IMG/VR virus record: IMGVR_UViG_3300046499_000522
Coordinates: 1-38,643 of that record
Origin: a virus
DNA length: 38,643 nt
Direction: 5' to 3' (one strand)
The notes beneath the pieces were generated by a model that was not told the DNA's origin, did not search any database, and was given only the letters and a program-made list of their open reading frames with translations. The stretch's first letter is position 1, and each line of letters starts with the position of its first letter. The translations under genes and the position numbers were made by a program. Shown here in pieces: positions 6,816 through 14,210 of this stretch.

Positions 6816-8957
6816 CTACTCGCCGTCTTCGGCGGCGGGCAGATCGGCGTACCGGAGGCCCTTGGCACCGCCGCAGCACTCGCGGATGGTGAGCTGTCGG
6901 GTGGACACCTTGAAGGGCTTGAGGGCGGCGCTGAGCGCGGTGGAGGCGCCTGCCGCGTCCATCTCGGTCCACGGCCGGTAGAGGTCGGCGCGGTACGCGG
7001 CGAGGGCCTCGACGAGCCGGTGGGAGTGGACCGTCTCGACTCCGTCCGGCCAGATGGCACGTAGGTGGTCGAGGATCGTCTCGACGTCCTGCTCCTCGAC
7101 CTGCGCGCCGATGGCCTGCCCGGTGAGGGTGCCGGCGGCGGTGCGCAGCGCCAGGGCGCGCTTGCCGATGTCCTCGGCTTCGGTCTGCTTGATGAACGCG
7201 GCGCGCACGGTGATGCCTTCGCGGCCGCGGGCGAGGATGCCGGTTCCCTGCTCGTCGATGCTGATGTCGGTGGCGCGCAGGCCGCGGTCGTAGGCGCCGG
7301 TCCCGAGGACGTTGTTGTTGGCGCGCCAGTCCATGACGGCAAGGCACAGGCGGGTCCCGACGGAGCTGGACACGGAGGACGGCAGCGACGGGGCGTCCGG
7401 GTTCTGGGTGAGCAGGATGAGGATGATGCCGTAGGCGCGGCCCTTCTTGATCAGGCGGGTGGCGAGGGCGGCGGCCTCTTCCTTGTACTCGGCGTGGGTG
7501 AACAGCTCCTGGACCTCGTCGATGACGATGACGCGCGGGCCGAGCTGCTGCTCGGGGTACTTCTCGGCGAGCGCGCGAGTGACGCGCCGGCCGTCGGGGA
7601 CCTCGCTGGCGGGCAGGCCCTTGATGAACTTGGCGCGCCGCTGGTACTCGGCGATCCCGGAGCGCATCCCGCCGAGGGCGGCCTCCAGGTCCTCGTCCTC
7701 GTCGCCGGACACGTACCGGTGGCAGACCGGCTTGACCGCGTCGAGGTCGCCCGAGCCCTTGAGCTCGTAGATCCACAGTTCGGCGGTGGGGTCGAGGGCG
7801 ACGCCGAGGACGATGGCGAGCGCGCACGAGGTCTTGCCGGAGCCGGGGATGCCTCCGACCAACAAATTCGAGTACATGAGGGTGATCTCGATGAGGTTGC
7901 CGCGCGGGTCGAAGCCGTAGGGCAGCGGCTCGTACACGTCGGCGGTGCCCTGCTTCATGAGCGGCCACAACTTGCGGCCGGCCTTGGCCGGGTCCCGCTG
8001 GGCGACCCAGAGCACGAGGCGCCCGGGGTGGGCGGTGCGGTCGACCGACGGCCACACGGTGGAGATGGGGCGGCGCATGGCGGCGGCGAGCGCCTCGCGC
8101 TTCTCCAGGACCTCGGCGGCCTTGATGCCCGGCGGGAGGTCGACCTCGGCGCGCCAGCCGGGCCCGTCGCGCATGACCTCGGCGGCGAACTCGACGCCCC
8201 GCTTGCCCTTCTTGCCCTCGATGCCGATCGCGGCGAGCGCGTCGATGACCTCGGTGGAGTCGAGGCGGCGCAGGATGTTCGTGGCGACGTAGCGGGTGAC
8301 CAGCGGCTTCCCGTCGCTCTTCTTGCCGTTGAGACCGATCAGGGTGGTGGCGGCGAGCGTCGCGGTGAGCGACCAGCCGGGGGCCAGGAAGCACCCGGTG
8401 AGGGCGGTGATGCCGGTGCCCGTGGCGACGGCCAGGGAGGCGATCCGGCGCGGCCGGACGCGGCGGGAGTGCTCGCGGGACAGGGAGAGCCACGCCTCGA
8501 TGTCCGCGCTGGCGGCGGCCTTGGCCTCGACGGGGCGGGCCTCGGTGTCGGCGACCCACTTGCCCCAGCGGATGACCATGCGGGCGAGGCCGCGGGGCGC
8601 GCGGGTGAGCAGGCGCAGGGCGTAGACGGGCAGGCGGATGGCGTGGAATGCGGTGACGTGGCCGTAGTAGGACGCGGTCCAGCGGGCGGCGTTGACGAAC
8701 TCGGCGGCGTTGCGCAGGAAGGTCGGGACGACGGGCGGGGCGTCGGCGAGGTAGGCCTGCCGCTCGGCGATCCAGGTCCCGGACGTGGCCTGCTCGGTGG
8801 GCGGGTCGACGGGGCGGGGGGCCGCGTCCTGGACGACGTCGATGATGGTTTCGGTGAGGGTGTCCTTGGCGTCCTCGGTGAAGGCGTGGGCGTCCTGGTT
8901 GGCGTCCGGGGCGCCCTGGGGGGCGTCCTTGTGGAGCTGGATCGTGGTGTCCGTCAT
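6816..8957 (-). CDS. FtsK/SpoIIIE-type DNA translocase, TraB-like
   Basis: The protein has 713 residues. After an acidic N-terminus come one or two hydrophobic segments (about 171-208), then the motor. Walker A is GGIPGSGKT (K375), Walker B is VIVIDE (476-481), and LTQNPD follows, as in the FtsK/SpoIIIE family. The last ~90 residues (ending LKPFKVSTRQLTIRECC..KGLRYADL) look like a winged helix. In AICEs and Streptomyces plasmids such proteins (TraB/TraSA) move double-stranded DNA between mycelia. It is preceded by small membrane proteins, as in those elements. A phage role such as DNA movement or segregation is also possible. The ATG at 8957 follows AGGAAG. Confidence 0.85.
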   Translation of the reverse strand: MTDTTIQLHKDAPQGAPDANQDAHAFTEDAKDTLTETIIDVVQDAAPRPVDPPTEQATSGTWIAERQAYLADAPPVVPTFLRNAAEFVNAARWTASYYGHVTAFHAIRLPVYALRLLTRAPRGLARMVIRWGKWVADTEARPVEAKAAASADIEAWLSLSREHSRRVRPRRIASLAVATGTGITALTGCFLAPGWSLTATLAATTLIGLNGKKSDGKPLVTRYVATNILRRLDSTEVIDALAAIGIEGKKGKRGVEFAAEVMRDGPGWRAEVDLPPGIKAAEVLEKREALAAAMRRPISTVWPSVDRTAHPGRLVLWVAQRDPAKAGRKLWPLMKQGTADVYEPLPYGFDPRGNLIEITLMYSNLLVGGIPGSGKTSCALAIVLGVALDPTAELWIYELKGSGDLDAVKPVCHRYVSGDEDEDLEAALGGMRSGIAEYQRRAKFIKGLPASEVPDGRRVTRALAEKYPEQQLGPRVIVIDEVQELFTHAEYKEEAAALATRLIKKGRAYGIILILLTQNPDAPSLPSSVSSSVGTRLCLAVMDWRANNNVLGTGAYDRGLRATDISIDEQGTGILARGREGITVRAAFIKQTEAEDIGKRALALRTAAGTLTGQAIGAQVEEQDVETILDHLRAIWPDGVETVHSHRLVEALAAYRADLYRPWTEMDAAGASTALSAALKPFKVSTRQLTIRECCGGAKGLRYADLPAAEDGE

Positions 8958-8993
8958 GCTGGTGGCTTCCTGCCTCTTGCTGGGGTACGGAGG

Positions 8994-9037
8994 CCCGGGG
9001 ACGGCGAGCTGCTTGGCGGTAGGACGCCGTCCCCGGG
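8994..9037 (-). terminator. 13-bp perfect hairpin (attenuator) before the FtsK-like gene
   Basis: CCCGGGGACGGCG (8994-9006) pairs exactly with 9025-9037 across an 18-base loop. It lies between the 56-residue gene and the translocase gene. There is no U-run, so partial termination or mRNA processing is more likely than a full stop. Confidence 0.6.
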
Positions 9038-9043
9038 GTGGAG

Positions 9044-9214
9044 CTACTTGCCGCGCGCGGCCCTCTTGCGGGCCTGCTCGCGGACGCGCTCGACGCGGCG
9101 GTCAATGTCGGGCTGGTGCTCGATGCCGGCGGCGGCCCGCTTCACGCCGTGCGCCTCGATGGCGACGATGCGGACCTTCTCCCAGACGGTCAGCTTCGGC
9201 TTCGGCTCACGCAT
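9044..9214 (-). CDS. Small basic hypothetical protein (56 aa)
   Basis: The protein begins MREPKPKLTVWEKVRIV and ends in an Arg/Lys-rich helix (VERVREQARKRAARGK). The ATG at 9214 overlaps the end of the preceding gene by 8 bases, and a TAG lies at 9044-9046. Dense basic residues suggest nucleic-acid or membrane-surface binding. No family is recognised. Confidence 0.6.
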   Translation of the reverse strand: MREPKPKLTVWEKVRIVAIEAHGVKRAAAGIEHQPDIDRRVERVREQARKRAARGK

Positions 9215-9416
9215 CGACGTCCTCCGTCTCGGGGAGCAGGCGGGCGATGTCGGCGTGGGCGCGGGCGATGTCCACCCACAGGGCGCCCGCGGCGGCGAGG
9301 GGCTGCGTCCTCTGGCGGGACTCGGTGCTGCGGGCGTGGATTTCGGCGGCTCGGGCGAGGCTGGTGGCCTTGTCCATCGCGGTGTTGGCCATGGTCAGGC
9401 GTTCTTCTCGGGTCAC
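9207..9416 (-). CDS. Small helical hypothetical protein (69 aa)
   Basis: A GTG at 9416 stands behind AGGAGAGAGACC, so the longer in-frame opening upstream is not used. The product is all-helical with alternating Arg and Ala-rich stretches and an acidic end (LLPETEDVDA). It sits in the block of small genes before the translocase. Function unknown. Confidence 0.6.
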   Translation of the reverse strand: MTREERLTMANTAMDKATSLARAAEIHARSTESRQRTQPLAAAGALWVDIARAHADIARLLPETEDVDA

Positions 9417-9436
9417 GGTCTCTCTCCTCGGGTTGC

Positions 9437-9487
9437 GGGCCGGACTGTTCCGGCCCCACCGCACCCGCACGGTCGTAACGGCCGTGC
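9437..9487 (-). terminator. Two tandem hairpins between small genes
   Basis: GGGCCGGA/TCCGGCCC with a 4-base loop (9437-9456) and GCACGG/CCGTGC with a 9-base loop (9467-9487) fill the 87-bp gap after the membrane-protein gene. Together they make a plausible attenuator on the minus strand. Confidence 0.5.
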
Positions 9488-9503
9488 AGGGCGGAAGGGC
9501 AGG

Positions 9504-9833
9504 TCAGCTTCTGCGGGACTGCGTCCACATGGACTTCAGGACGAGGACGCAGATCGTGAGGGCGACGACGACCAGGCCGAGGACGGCCGCGAGGATCGCG
9601 AATCCGAACACCACGAACATGACCAGGACGACGACCACAGTGAGCGCGAGCAGGCCGAGGCAGCCGCCCGCGATGTACGCGCCCCACGGGTGAGCCTTGA
9701 TGGGCTGCAACGGTGCGGCCGTCCGCCCCAGGTCAGCGGGGTTTTCACGGACCTCCGTGAAAACCGGCGCCGCGTACATCGGGTTGCCCGCCATGTCGTA
9801 TCCGATCTGCTGCCGCTGTACGGGCTCGGTCAC
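9504..9833 (-). CDS. Membrane protein, Spd-like
   Basis: The protein has 109 residues: a soluble N-terminus (MTEPVQRQQIGYDMAGNPMY), then a long hydrophobic region with two membrane spans (about 50-101) rich in Val, Leu and Gly, and a short basic tail. Layout and position match the Spd (plasmid spread) proteins found before traB genes in Streptomyces conjugative elements, though the sequence match is not specific. It starts by ATGA overlap with the 63-residue gene upstream. Confidence 0.55.
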   Translation of the reverse strand: MTEPVQRQQIGYDMAGNPMYAAPVFTEVRENPADLGRTAAPLQPIKAHPWGAYIAGGCLGLLALTVVVVLVMFVVFGFAILAAVLGLVVVALTICVLVLKSMWTQSRRS

Positions 9834-10021
9834 GACGCCGCCTTCTTCCTGCTGCCAGGAAAAATCCTGGTCAGCGGGCGCGCGGCGATGCCGAGGGCGA
9901 ACGGAATGACGAGGGGGCGCATCACTTCACCGCACGGGGAAGCGATGGCGGCGACGGGCGCCATGAGCGACGGGTACGTGACAAGCAGGCCGAGGACGGC
10001 GCCGAACAGGATGCGCGTCAT
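9830..10021 (-). CDS. Small membrane protein (63 aa)
   Basis: The N-terminal hydrophobic segment (ILFGAVLGLLVTYPSLMAPVAA) and a second shorter one (VIPFALGIAA) are followed by a basic tail (RKKAAS). The start overlaps the stop of the DUF2637 gene and the end overlaps the start of the next, so it is translationally coupled. No known family is recognised. It is probably part of the membrane set tied to the translocase. Confidence 0.6.
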   Translation of the reverse strand: MTRILFGAVLGLLVTYPSLMAPVAAIASPCGEVMRPLVIPFALGIAARPLTRIFPGSRKKAAS

Positions 10022-10881
10022 GCCGGGACCCCCTGGCGTTCGGGGAGGTCGTCCGGGTGGAACAGGTTGCGTCCTCGGGCGTCCTTGGCGAAGACGGTGA
10101 GGCGTCCCGTGGCTACCCAGCTACGGACGGTCGACGGGTCGATGTTGAACCACTCGGCGACCTGGGCGGACGTCATGAGGGGCGGGGTGGGCGGCGGCCC
10201 GTCCTCGGCGTCCTGCTCTGTCCCGGGCGGCAGTTCGGGCGTCCCGGTGGCGTCCTGCTGGTCCTCCCGTTCCAGGGTCACGGTGGGCAGCGGGCGGGCG
10301 ACGATCGGCAGGAGCCGGACGCCGGACGGTACGACCTCACGGACGGGTGGGACGCTCGGGACGGCGGGGGACGCGGTCGCGTCCTGGGTGTCCTGCGCGT
10401 CCTGGTGTGCGTCCGGCGGGCTGGCCGCGAGGTGCAGCAGGTGACCGACGACGGCGGGCGGGACCAGGCTGGTGACCGCGATCAAGACGGGCTGGTCGGC
10501 GATCACGTGCCCGGTGGTGATGAGGTGCGACACGACCTGGGCGGCCATGGCGAGGCCGAGGGCGAGGCACGCGCCGATGATCGCGGACCAGCGGCCACGG
10601 TCTCCTCGGCGGCGGGTGGAGGCGACGGCGGCCGCGATGCCCGCGTAGGCGGACAGGACGACCGGCATGCCGTAAGTGAAGGGATCCGCCCATCCGGCGG
10701 TCTCAGCGAGGTGGTACTCGCCGGGAGCACACATGAGGAGAGCGACGCCGAGGACGATGGGGCGGCCGCCGGCGGTGAGGCCGCGGACCCACAGCGGGGC
10801 GGACGGGCGGCGGCCGGTGTGCGGGGCGGTCCGCTTGAACAGGCGGGCCAGCCGGACGGCGGCGCGGCGGATGCGGCTCAC
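10018..10881 (-). CDS. DUF2637-like membrane protein fused to C-terminal HTH
   Basis: The protein has 287 residues. The N-terminal half carries four hydrophobic segments (about 32-50, 65-82, 95-115, 128-150), as in DUF2637 proteins common in actinomycete mobile elements. A flexible Asp/Gln/Thr/Pro linker follows. The last ~60 residues read MTSAQVAEWFNIDPSTVRSW, then ATGRLTVFAKDARGRNLFHPDDL, a MerR/Xis-type HTH with wing. A membrane-tethered DNA-binding protein is implied, possibly coupling the element's DNA to the translocase site. The GTG start at 10881 overlaps the upstream stop. Confidence 0.7.
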   Translation of the reverse strand: MSRIRRAAVRLARLFKRTAPHTGRRPSAPLWVRGLTAGGRPIVLGVALLMCAPGEYHLAETAGWADPFTYGMPVVLSAYAGIAAAVASTRRRGDRGRWSAIIGACLALGLAMAAQVVSHLITTGHVIADQPVLIAVTSLVPPAVVGHLLHLAASPPDAHQDAQDTQDATASPAVPSVPPVREVVPSGVRLLPIVARPLPTVTLEREDQQDATGTPELPPGTEQDAEDGPPPTPPLMTSAQVAEWFNIDPSTVRSWVATGRLTVFAKDARGRNLFHPDDLPERQGVPA

Positions 10882-11297
10882 TGGCCCTCACCGCCGTACC
10901 GGTTCGGCTCGCAGATGACGCAGACGTGTTCCGTGCCGCCGTCGGCGCAGTTGTCCGCGCACGACCGGCAGAACGGGGTGTCCTTGTGGCGGGCGCGGCC
11001 GTCGAACGTCGTGTCGCTCGCGTCGAACGGGCGGTGACAGCGGCGGCAGATGCTCTTGGCGCGCTCGTCGGCCTCGGCCTGCTCGGTGGTCATCCGCTTG
11101 CGGAGGAAGTCCACGTTCCAGCCGAGGTCCGCGGGGCTCTCGTCGAGCGCGGCACGGACGGTGGTCCGCACCCACGAGGCGCGCTCGCGCATCCGTCGGT
11201 CGTAGTCGTGGACGCTGTAGGGCAGGGTGATCGCTTCGAGGGTGGCTTCGAGCAGGGCTCGGAGGTCCTGGGCCTCGCTGGTGGTCTTCTCGGTCAT
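10878..11297 (-). CDS. Zinc-ribbon protein (139 aa)
   Basis: The N-terminal 70 residues are helical. The C-terminal half has CRRCHRPF, then CRSCADNCAD and CVIC, enough Cys pairs for one or two zinc ribbons. The ATG at 11297 overlaps the preceding stop as ATGA. Proteins like this are frequent in Streptomyces phage early operons. The role is unknown; nucleic-acid binding is likely. Confidence 0.65.
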   Translation of the reverse strand: MTEKTTSEAQDLRALLEATLEAITLPYSVHDYDRRMRERASWVRTTVRAALDESPADLGWNVDFLRKRMTTEQAEADERAKSICRRCHRPFDASDTTFDGRARHKDTPFCRSCADNCADGGTEHVCVICEPNRYGGEGQ

Positions 11298-11470
11298 CGC
11301 GCGGCCACCGCTTCGGAGGCGGAGGCGATCAGGTGGGCGTCATCGCGGTGGTCCTGGACGCGGCGGTCGGCGCTGCTTGCGTAGTCCTCGCGGCAGAGGC
11401 GGTGCAGCTCGGCGAGCTGCTTGGTCGGGGTGGTGCCGCGCTTGGGCGCGGACGTGGAAAGATCGGCCAT
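11294..11470 (-). CDS. Small hypothetical protein (58 aa)
   Basis: The ATG at 11470 follows AGGAGTCGGC, a clear ribosome site, so longer in-frame openings are discarded. The product starts MADLSTSAPKRGTTPTKQ, followed by a charged helix containing LHRLCREDYASSADRR. No family is recognised. The 100 bp upstream (11471-11570) hold an imperfect hairpin (CTCCC.GGTG/CACC.GGGAG near 11526-11551) and no gene. Confidence 0.55.
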   Translation of the reverse strand: MADLSTSAPKRGTTPTKQLAELHRLCREDYASSADRRVQDHRDDAHLIASASEAVAAR

Positions 11471-11570
11471 GCCGACTCCTGGTCTCGTCAGGATGTTCGG
11501 TAGAGGGTCGGGCGGTGCGATCGCCTCCCTGGTGTTCCAGCACCTGGGAGAGCTGCTGCCCGGCCCTCGT

Positions 11571-11780
11571 CTATGCGGTTGTGTACTTCTTGATCGCCTT
11601 CGCGACGGCGGTCCAGCTGAGTTCCAGCTGTTTCGCCAGGGCGTAGACACTCCCGAGTTCTTCGGCCCCTTCCTTCAGGGCTTCCGCTCGTCTCTTTCGG
11701 GCCTGCTCCGCCTGGCTGTCGAGCTGTTCCAGCAGCTCATCCTCCACGCGGATCCGGTCCCTCCATGGGGGCGTTTCCAC
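11571..11780 (-). CDS. Small HTH protein, possibly leaderless
   Basis: The product is 69 residues from the GTG at 11780: a charged coiled helix (ELLEQLDSQAEQARKRRAEALKEG) followed by a helix-turn-helix (VYALAKQLELSWTAVAKAIKKY). The frame is open back to an ATG at 11846 that overlaps the upstream gene, giving a 91-residue alternative. The GTG lies about 8 bases after a good -10 element, the layout of a leaderless transcript. A regulator acting within the early region is inferred. Confidence 0.6.
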   Translation of the reverse strand: METPPWRDRIRVEDELLEQLDSQAEQARKRRAEALKEGAEELGSVYALAKQLELSWTAVAKAIKKYTTA

Positions 11781-11787
11781 CTCTCCG

Positions 11788-11829
11788 AGGATACCGCATG
11801 GGGGGTTATGCGCAACCCCCTGTTGCATA
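11788..11829 (-). promoter_or_regulatory. Internal early promoter with overlapping operator
   Basis: On the minus strand TTGCGC (11815-11810), a 16-base spacer and TATCCT (11793-11788) form a sigma-70-like promoter whose start point would fall on or next to the GTG at 11780. The -35 lies inside a perfect inverted repeat, GGGGGTT/AACCCCC with an ATGCGC loop (11801-11820). A 10-base motif CTGTTGCATA follows at 11820-11829. That motif and TTATGCGC both recur in the loop of the large inverted repeat at 16 kb. Confidence 0.6.
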
Positions 11830-11845
11830 GGGGCACCGGAGATCA

Positions 11846-12472
11846 TCAGGATGCCCCTTCAGGCTGCAACGTTTTGAGCATCAGGAAGTCCCGGTCCTCG
11901 TACACGCACTCGCACCACGGGCACACGAGCTTGGTCTCCCCGGGCAGGTGACGGATCGTCGCCCCGCACACCACGCCCGCAAGGTCGACGGCGACGCACT
12001 GTCCGATCCGCCGGCCACGCTCGGGCAGTGCGCCGATGATGGACAGAGCGGAGCCCTCGAGCTCGCGTACCTCAAGCGCTAGCTCTCCGGCCGCCGGGTA
12101 GCTCGCGGCGATCCACTCCAGGTTCATGGACAGCGCCCGGGCCGCCACCAGGACGCGGCGGTCGACGCTGCCCTCGACGGCGGGCTCACCCCAGCCGCGT
12201 GCCCGCTGGACGTCGGAGCGCCACGACTCCAGGACGAGCGCGATCCCGCCGTACCGGAGATCGAGGACGGCCTCCGTGACGGGGAGCCCGGGTTCGGCAC
12301 GGCTCACGAAGACGTGCTCCCTGGGCGAGGCGCCGGCCGGGGCGAGGAACCCGGCCAGCGAGGCGTACACCTTCGGCATCCGTTCGAGGCGCCCGGCGAG
12401 GGCGGTGGTGTCGCCGGGGCAGAGGTAGCCGTGCTCGAGCTGGTGCTCGCACAGTCCGCAGGTGGCGCTCAC
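11846..12472 (-). CDS. Cysteine-rich zinc-ribbon protein (208 aa)
   Basis: The GTG at 12472 follows AAGGAG with 7-base spacing. An N-terminal CGLCEHQLEHGYLC site and a C-terminal C..VVCGATIRHLPGETKLVCPWC site suggest two zinc-binding modules around a helical middle (about residues 20-150). Similar proteins occur in Streptomyces phages and in the host as zinc-finger hypotheticals, possibly DNA-binding. Its 3' end overlaps the open frame of the next gene. Confidence 0.65.
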   Translation of the reverse strand: MSATCGLCEHQLEHGYLCPGDTTALAGRLERMPKVYASLAGFLAPAGASPREHVFVSRAEPGLPVTEAVLDLRYGGIALVLESWRSDVQRARGWGEPAVEGSVDRRVLVAARALSMNLEWIAASYPAAGELALEVRELEGSALSIIGALPERGRRIGQCVAVDLAGVVCGATIRHLPGETKLVCPWCECVYEDRDFLMLKTLQPEGAS

Positions 12473-12476
12473 GGTG

Positions 12477-12833
12477 CTACTCCTTGGGGTCGTCGAGGGC
12501 GGCGCGAATCTGCCGGGCGAGGTAGCGCTCGCCAGCGCGTTCGGGGTCGGTAGTGGCGAGCAGCGGGTCGGCGAGGATGCCGAGCACACGGGTAATGGCG
12601 GCCTCGGCGCGTTCCAACTCCGGCACGATGAGCTGGACATGGCGCAGGTTGCCGCGGGCCACCTCGCGGGCCGTGGTGCTCTCGCGGACTTCGACGTCGA
12701 CGTGGTCCATAAGGAGCCGGGCCTCGTCGGCGGTCAGCCTGACGCCGTTGGCGATGCGGGTGAGGAGCACGCCGAGGCTGTCGAGGCGGGCGGCTCGGAT
12801 CACATCTACGTCGGCGCGCGTGGTGCGCGTCAT
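12477..12833 (-). CDS. Helical hypothetical protein (118 aa)
   Basis: The protein begins MTRTTRADVDVIRAARLDSL and is helical and charged throughout, with a likely coiled coil between residues 35 and 85. The ATG at 12833 overlaps the tiny membrane gene upstream (ATGA). No family is recognised. It is part of the early chain of overlapping small genes. Confidence 0.6.
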   Translation of the reverse strand: MTRTTRADVDVIRAARLDSLGVLLTRIANGVRLTADEARLLMDHVDVEVRESTTAREVARGNLRHVQLIVPELERAEAAITRVLGILADPLLATTDPERAGERYLARQIRAALDDPKE

Positions 12834-12922
12834 CGGTTCCTCCAGGGCGAGTACATCCAGTGGGCGAGGGGCAGGCCGGCGGCGAGCACGACCAGGGCGA
12901 CGAACCCGAGGACCGCGATCAC
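12830..12922 (-). CDS. Tiny single-span membrane protein (30 aa)
   Basis: A GTG at 12922 overlaps the preceding stop and the gene ends inside the next start, so it is coupled on both sides. The product is one hydrophobic helix (VIAVLGFVALVVLAAGLPLA) followed by HWMYSPWRNR, a positive-inside tail. Function unknown. Confidence 0.55.
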   Translation of the reverse strand: MIAVLGFVALVVLAAGLPLAHWMYSPWRNR

Positions 12923-13107
12923 GAGGTGGGCTCCTCGGTGGGCTGGGACGCGGTGTGGTCGAGGGTCCGGTGTGCGTCCTCGGCTGCGAACGCAGCGAGG
13001 AAGTACGGGTCGGTCATGTCCTGCCCGGCCTCGGCAAGGGCGGCGTCGGTCTCGTACTCGGCGGCGATGGTCTCGATGGAGAACCCGCACGCGTTCAGCT
13101 CGCGCAT
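12919..13107 (-). CDS. Small acidic protein (62 aa)
   Basis: The start ATG overlaps the upstream TGA and is preceded by AAGGAGG. The product (MRELNACGFSIETIAAEYE..) is acidic, with a disordered end (TASQPTEEPTS). The N-terminal half may form a short HTH-like pair of helices, but this is weak. Confidence 0.55.
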   Translation of the reverse strand: MRELNACGFSIETIAAEYETDAALAEAGQDMTDPYFLAAFAAEDAHRTLDHTASQPTEEPTS

Positions 13108-14135
13108 CACGCCTCCTTGCCGGGCTGGGACACGGCGGCGGGCCACTCGCCGAGTTCTTTCTGCAGGACCCGGGCCTGTCGCAGGATGGTCAGCGTCTGC
13201 ATTCGATTCGCCCATTGGCGCTGCTGCCTCTGTGCCCGCTGGATCTGGACGTCGATCGATTCGACGCTGGCGTACTCGAAGAACTCGGGCCGTAGCCGGT
13301 CGATACGCGCCGGGTCCTCGGCCTGCGTCTCGGGCTGCTGCGCCTCGTCGGCCATGCGGCGCAGCTCGGCGCGGACGTTGATCCCTGTGCGGAACTGCCC
13401 GTCGGCCAGCGGGTAGACGGCCACGGTGTCGGACCAGTGGATGCCGTGCTCGTCGGTGTGCGCCTTCCCGGTGTGCTGCGCGGCCCGGATGCACAGCCGC
13501 GTCTCGCCGTGACCGTGGTACTGCGCGCTGCACGTCGTCGCGGCCAGTTCGTCGACGGCCATGCGGTCCGGGCTGGTCCCGCAGTCGGGCCCGCACAGTT
13601 CGTGGTCGCCCTCGGCGTGGGCCATCAGCCGTTCGTGCGTGGAGCACGGCTCGCCGCCAGGCTCGCAGCCGCCGACGCCGCACGGCGTCGCCACGTACTC
13701 GGCCTCGTCGGCCTTGCGGAGGAAGCGGCCCGCGAGGAGGCGGCACAGCTCGAGGTTCTGCGACTTCGCGTTCGGGTGGAAGTTGATGCCCGCCAACTCC
13801 TCGGCGACCTCGCGGTAGATCGCGGCCCGGTCGGCGGGCGCGGGCAGCACGGCCAGCACCGCGTCGGCGAGCTGCCAGGCGCGGCGTGTGCCGTCGTGCC
13901 GGTAGGGAGCGTCCTCGATCGCCATCGCGATGCGGTCACGCAGCGCTGCCCGATCGGCAGGCGCGGACGGCGCAGTGGACAGCGTCGGCAGCGCGGCGCG
14001 GATCTGATCCCGCAACTCGCAGCCCGCACAGCCCAGGTTCGCGGCGAGGTTGTCGTGCCGGGCGACGGACCCATGTAGGGCGGACAGGTACGACTCGGTG
14101 CGCTTCAGCAAGTCGACGGCGGTGGTCTCGGGCAT
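13107..14135 (-). CDS. Streptomyces phage-type hypothetical, Cys/His-rich (342 aa)
   Basis: The ATG at 14135 follows AAGGAGCAGCAC. The protein has repeated helical modules of the PADRAALRDRIAMAIEDA type (around residues 58 and 100), then a Cys/His-rich middle (CGVGGCEPGGEPC, CGPDC, CSAQYHGHGETRLC) and a charged C-terminal coiled coil. These modules are recognisable in many Streptomyces phages and plasmids, but their function is not known to me. It probably binds zinc. Confidence 0.6.
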   Translation of the reverse strand: MPETTAVDLLKRTESYLSALHGSVARHDNLAANLGCAGCELRDQIRAALPTLSTAPSAPADRAALRDRIAMAIEDAPYRHDGTRRAWQLADAVLAVLPAPADRAAIYREVAEELAGINFHPNAKSQNLELCRLLAGRFLRKADEAEYVATPCGVGGCEPGGEPCSTHERLMAHAEGDHELCGPDCGTSPDRMAVDELAATTCSAQYHGHGETRLCIRAAQHTGKAHTDEHGIHWSDTVAVYPLADGQFRTGINVRAELRRMADEAQQPETQAEDPARIDRLRPEFFEYASVESIDVQIQRAQRQQRQWANRMQTLTILRQARVLQKELGEWPAAVSQPGKEA

Positions 14136-14172
14136 GTGCTGCTCCTTGATCGTGCGAGAGGATGTCCGGGCC

Positions 14173-14201
14173 GGCCGCCCCGCATAGCCCGCGGGGCGGC
14201 C
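14173..14201 (-). terminator. 11-bp perfect hairpin in early operon
   Basis: GGCCGCCCCGC (14173-14183) pairs with 14191-14201 across a 7-base loop, just beyond the stop of the Lsr2-like gene. There is no U-run, so an attenuating role is suggested. Confidence 0.55.
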
Positions 14202-14210
14202 GTATGTGCT

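Noticed and set aside
7065-10100. Very long plus-strand open frame (about 1,000 codons) opposite the translocase and small genes
   Set aside because: It has Gly/Ala/Asp/Val-rich low-complexity translation, no domain and no ribosome site. It is the antisense shadow common in high-GC DNA, while the minus strand shows clear motifs.
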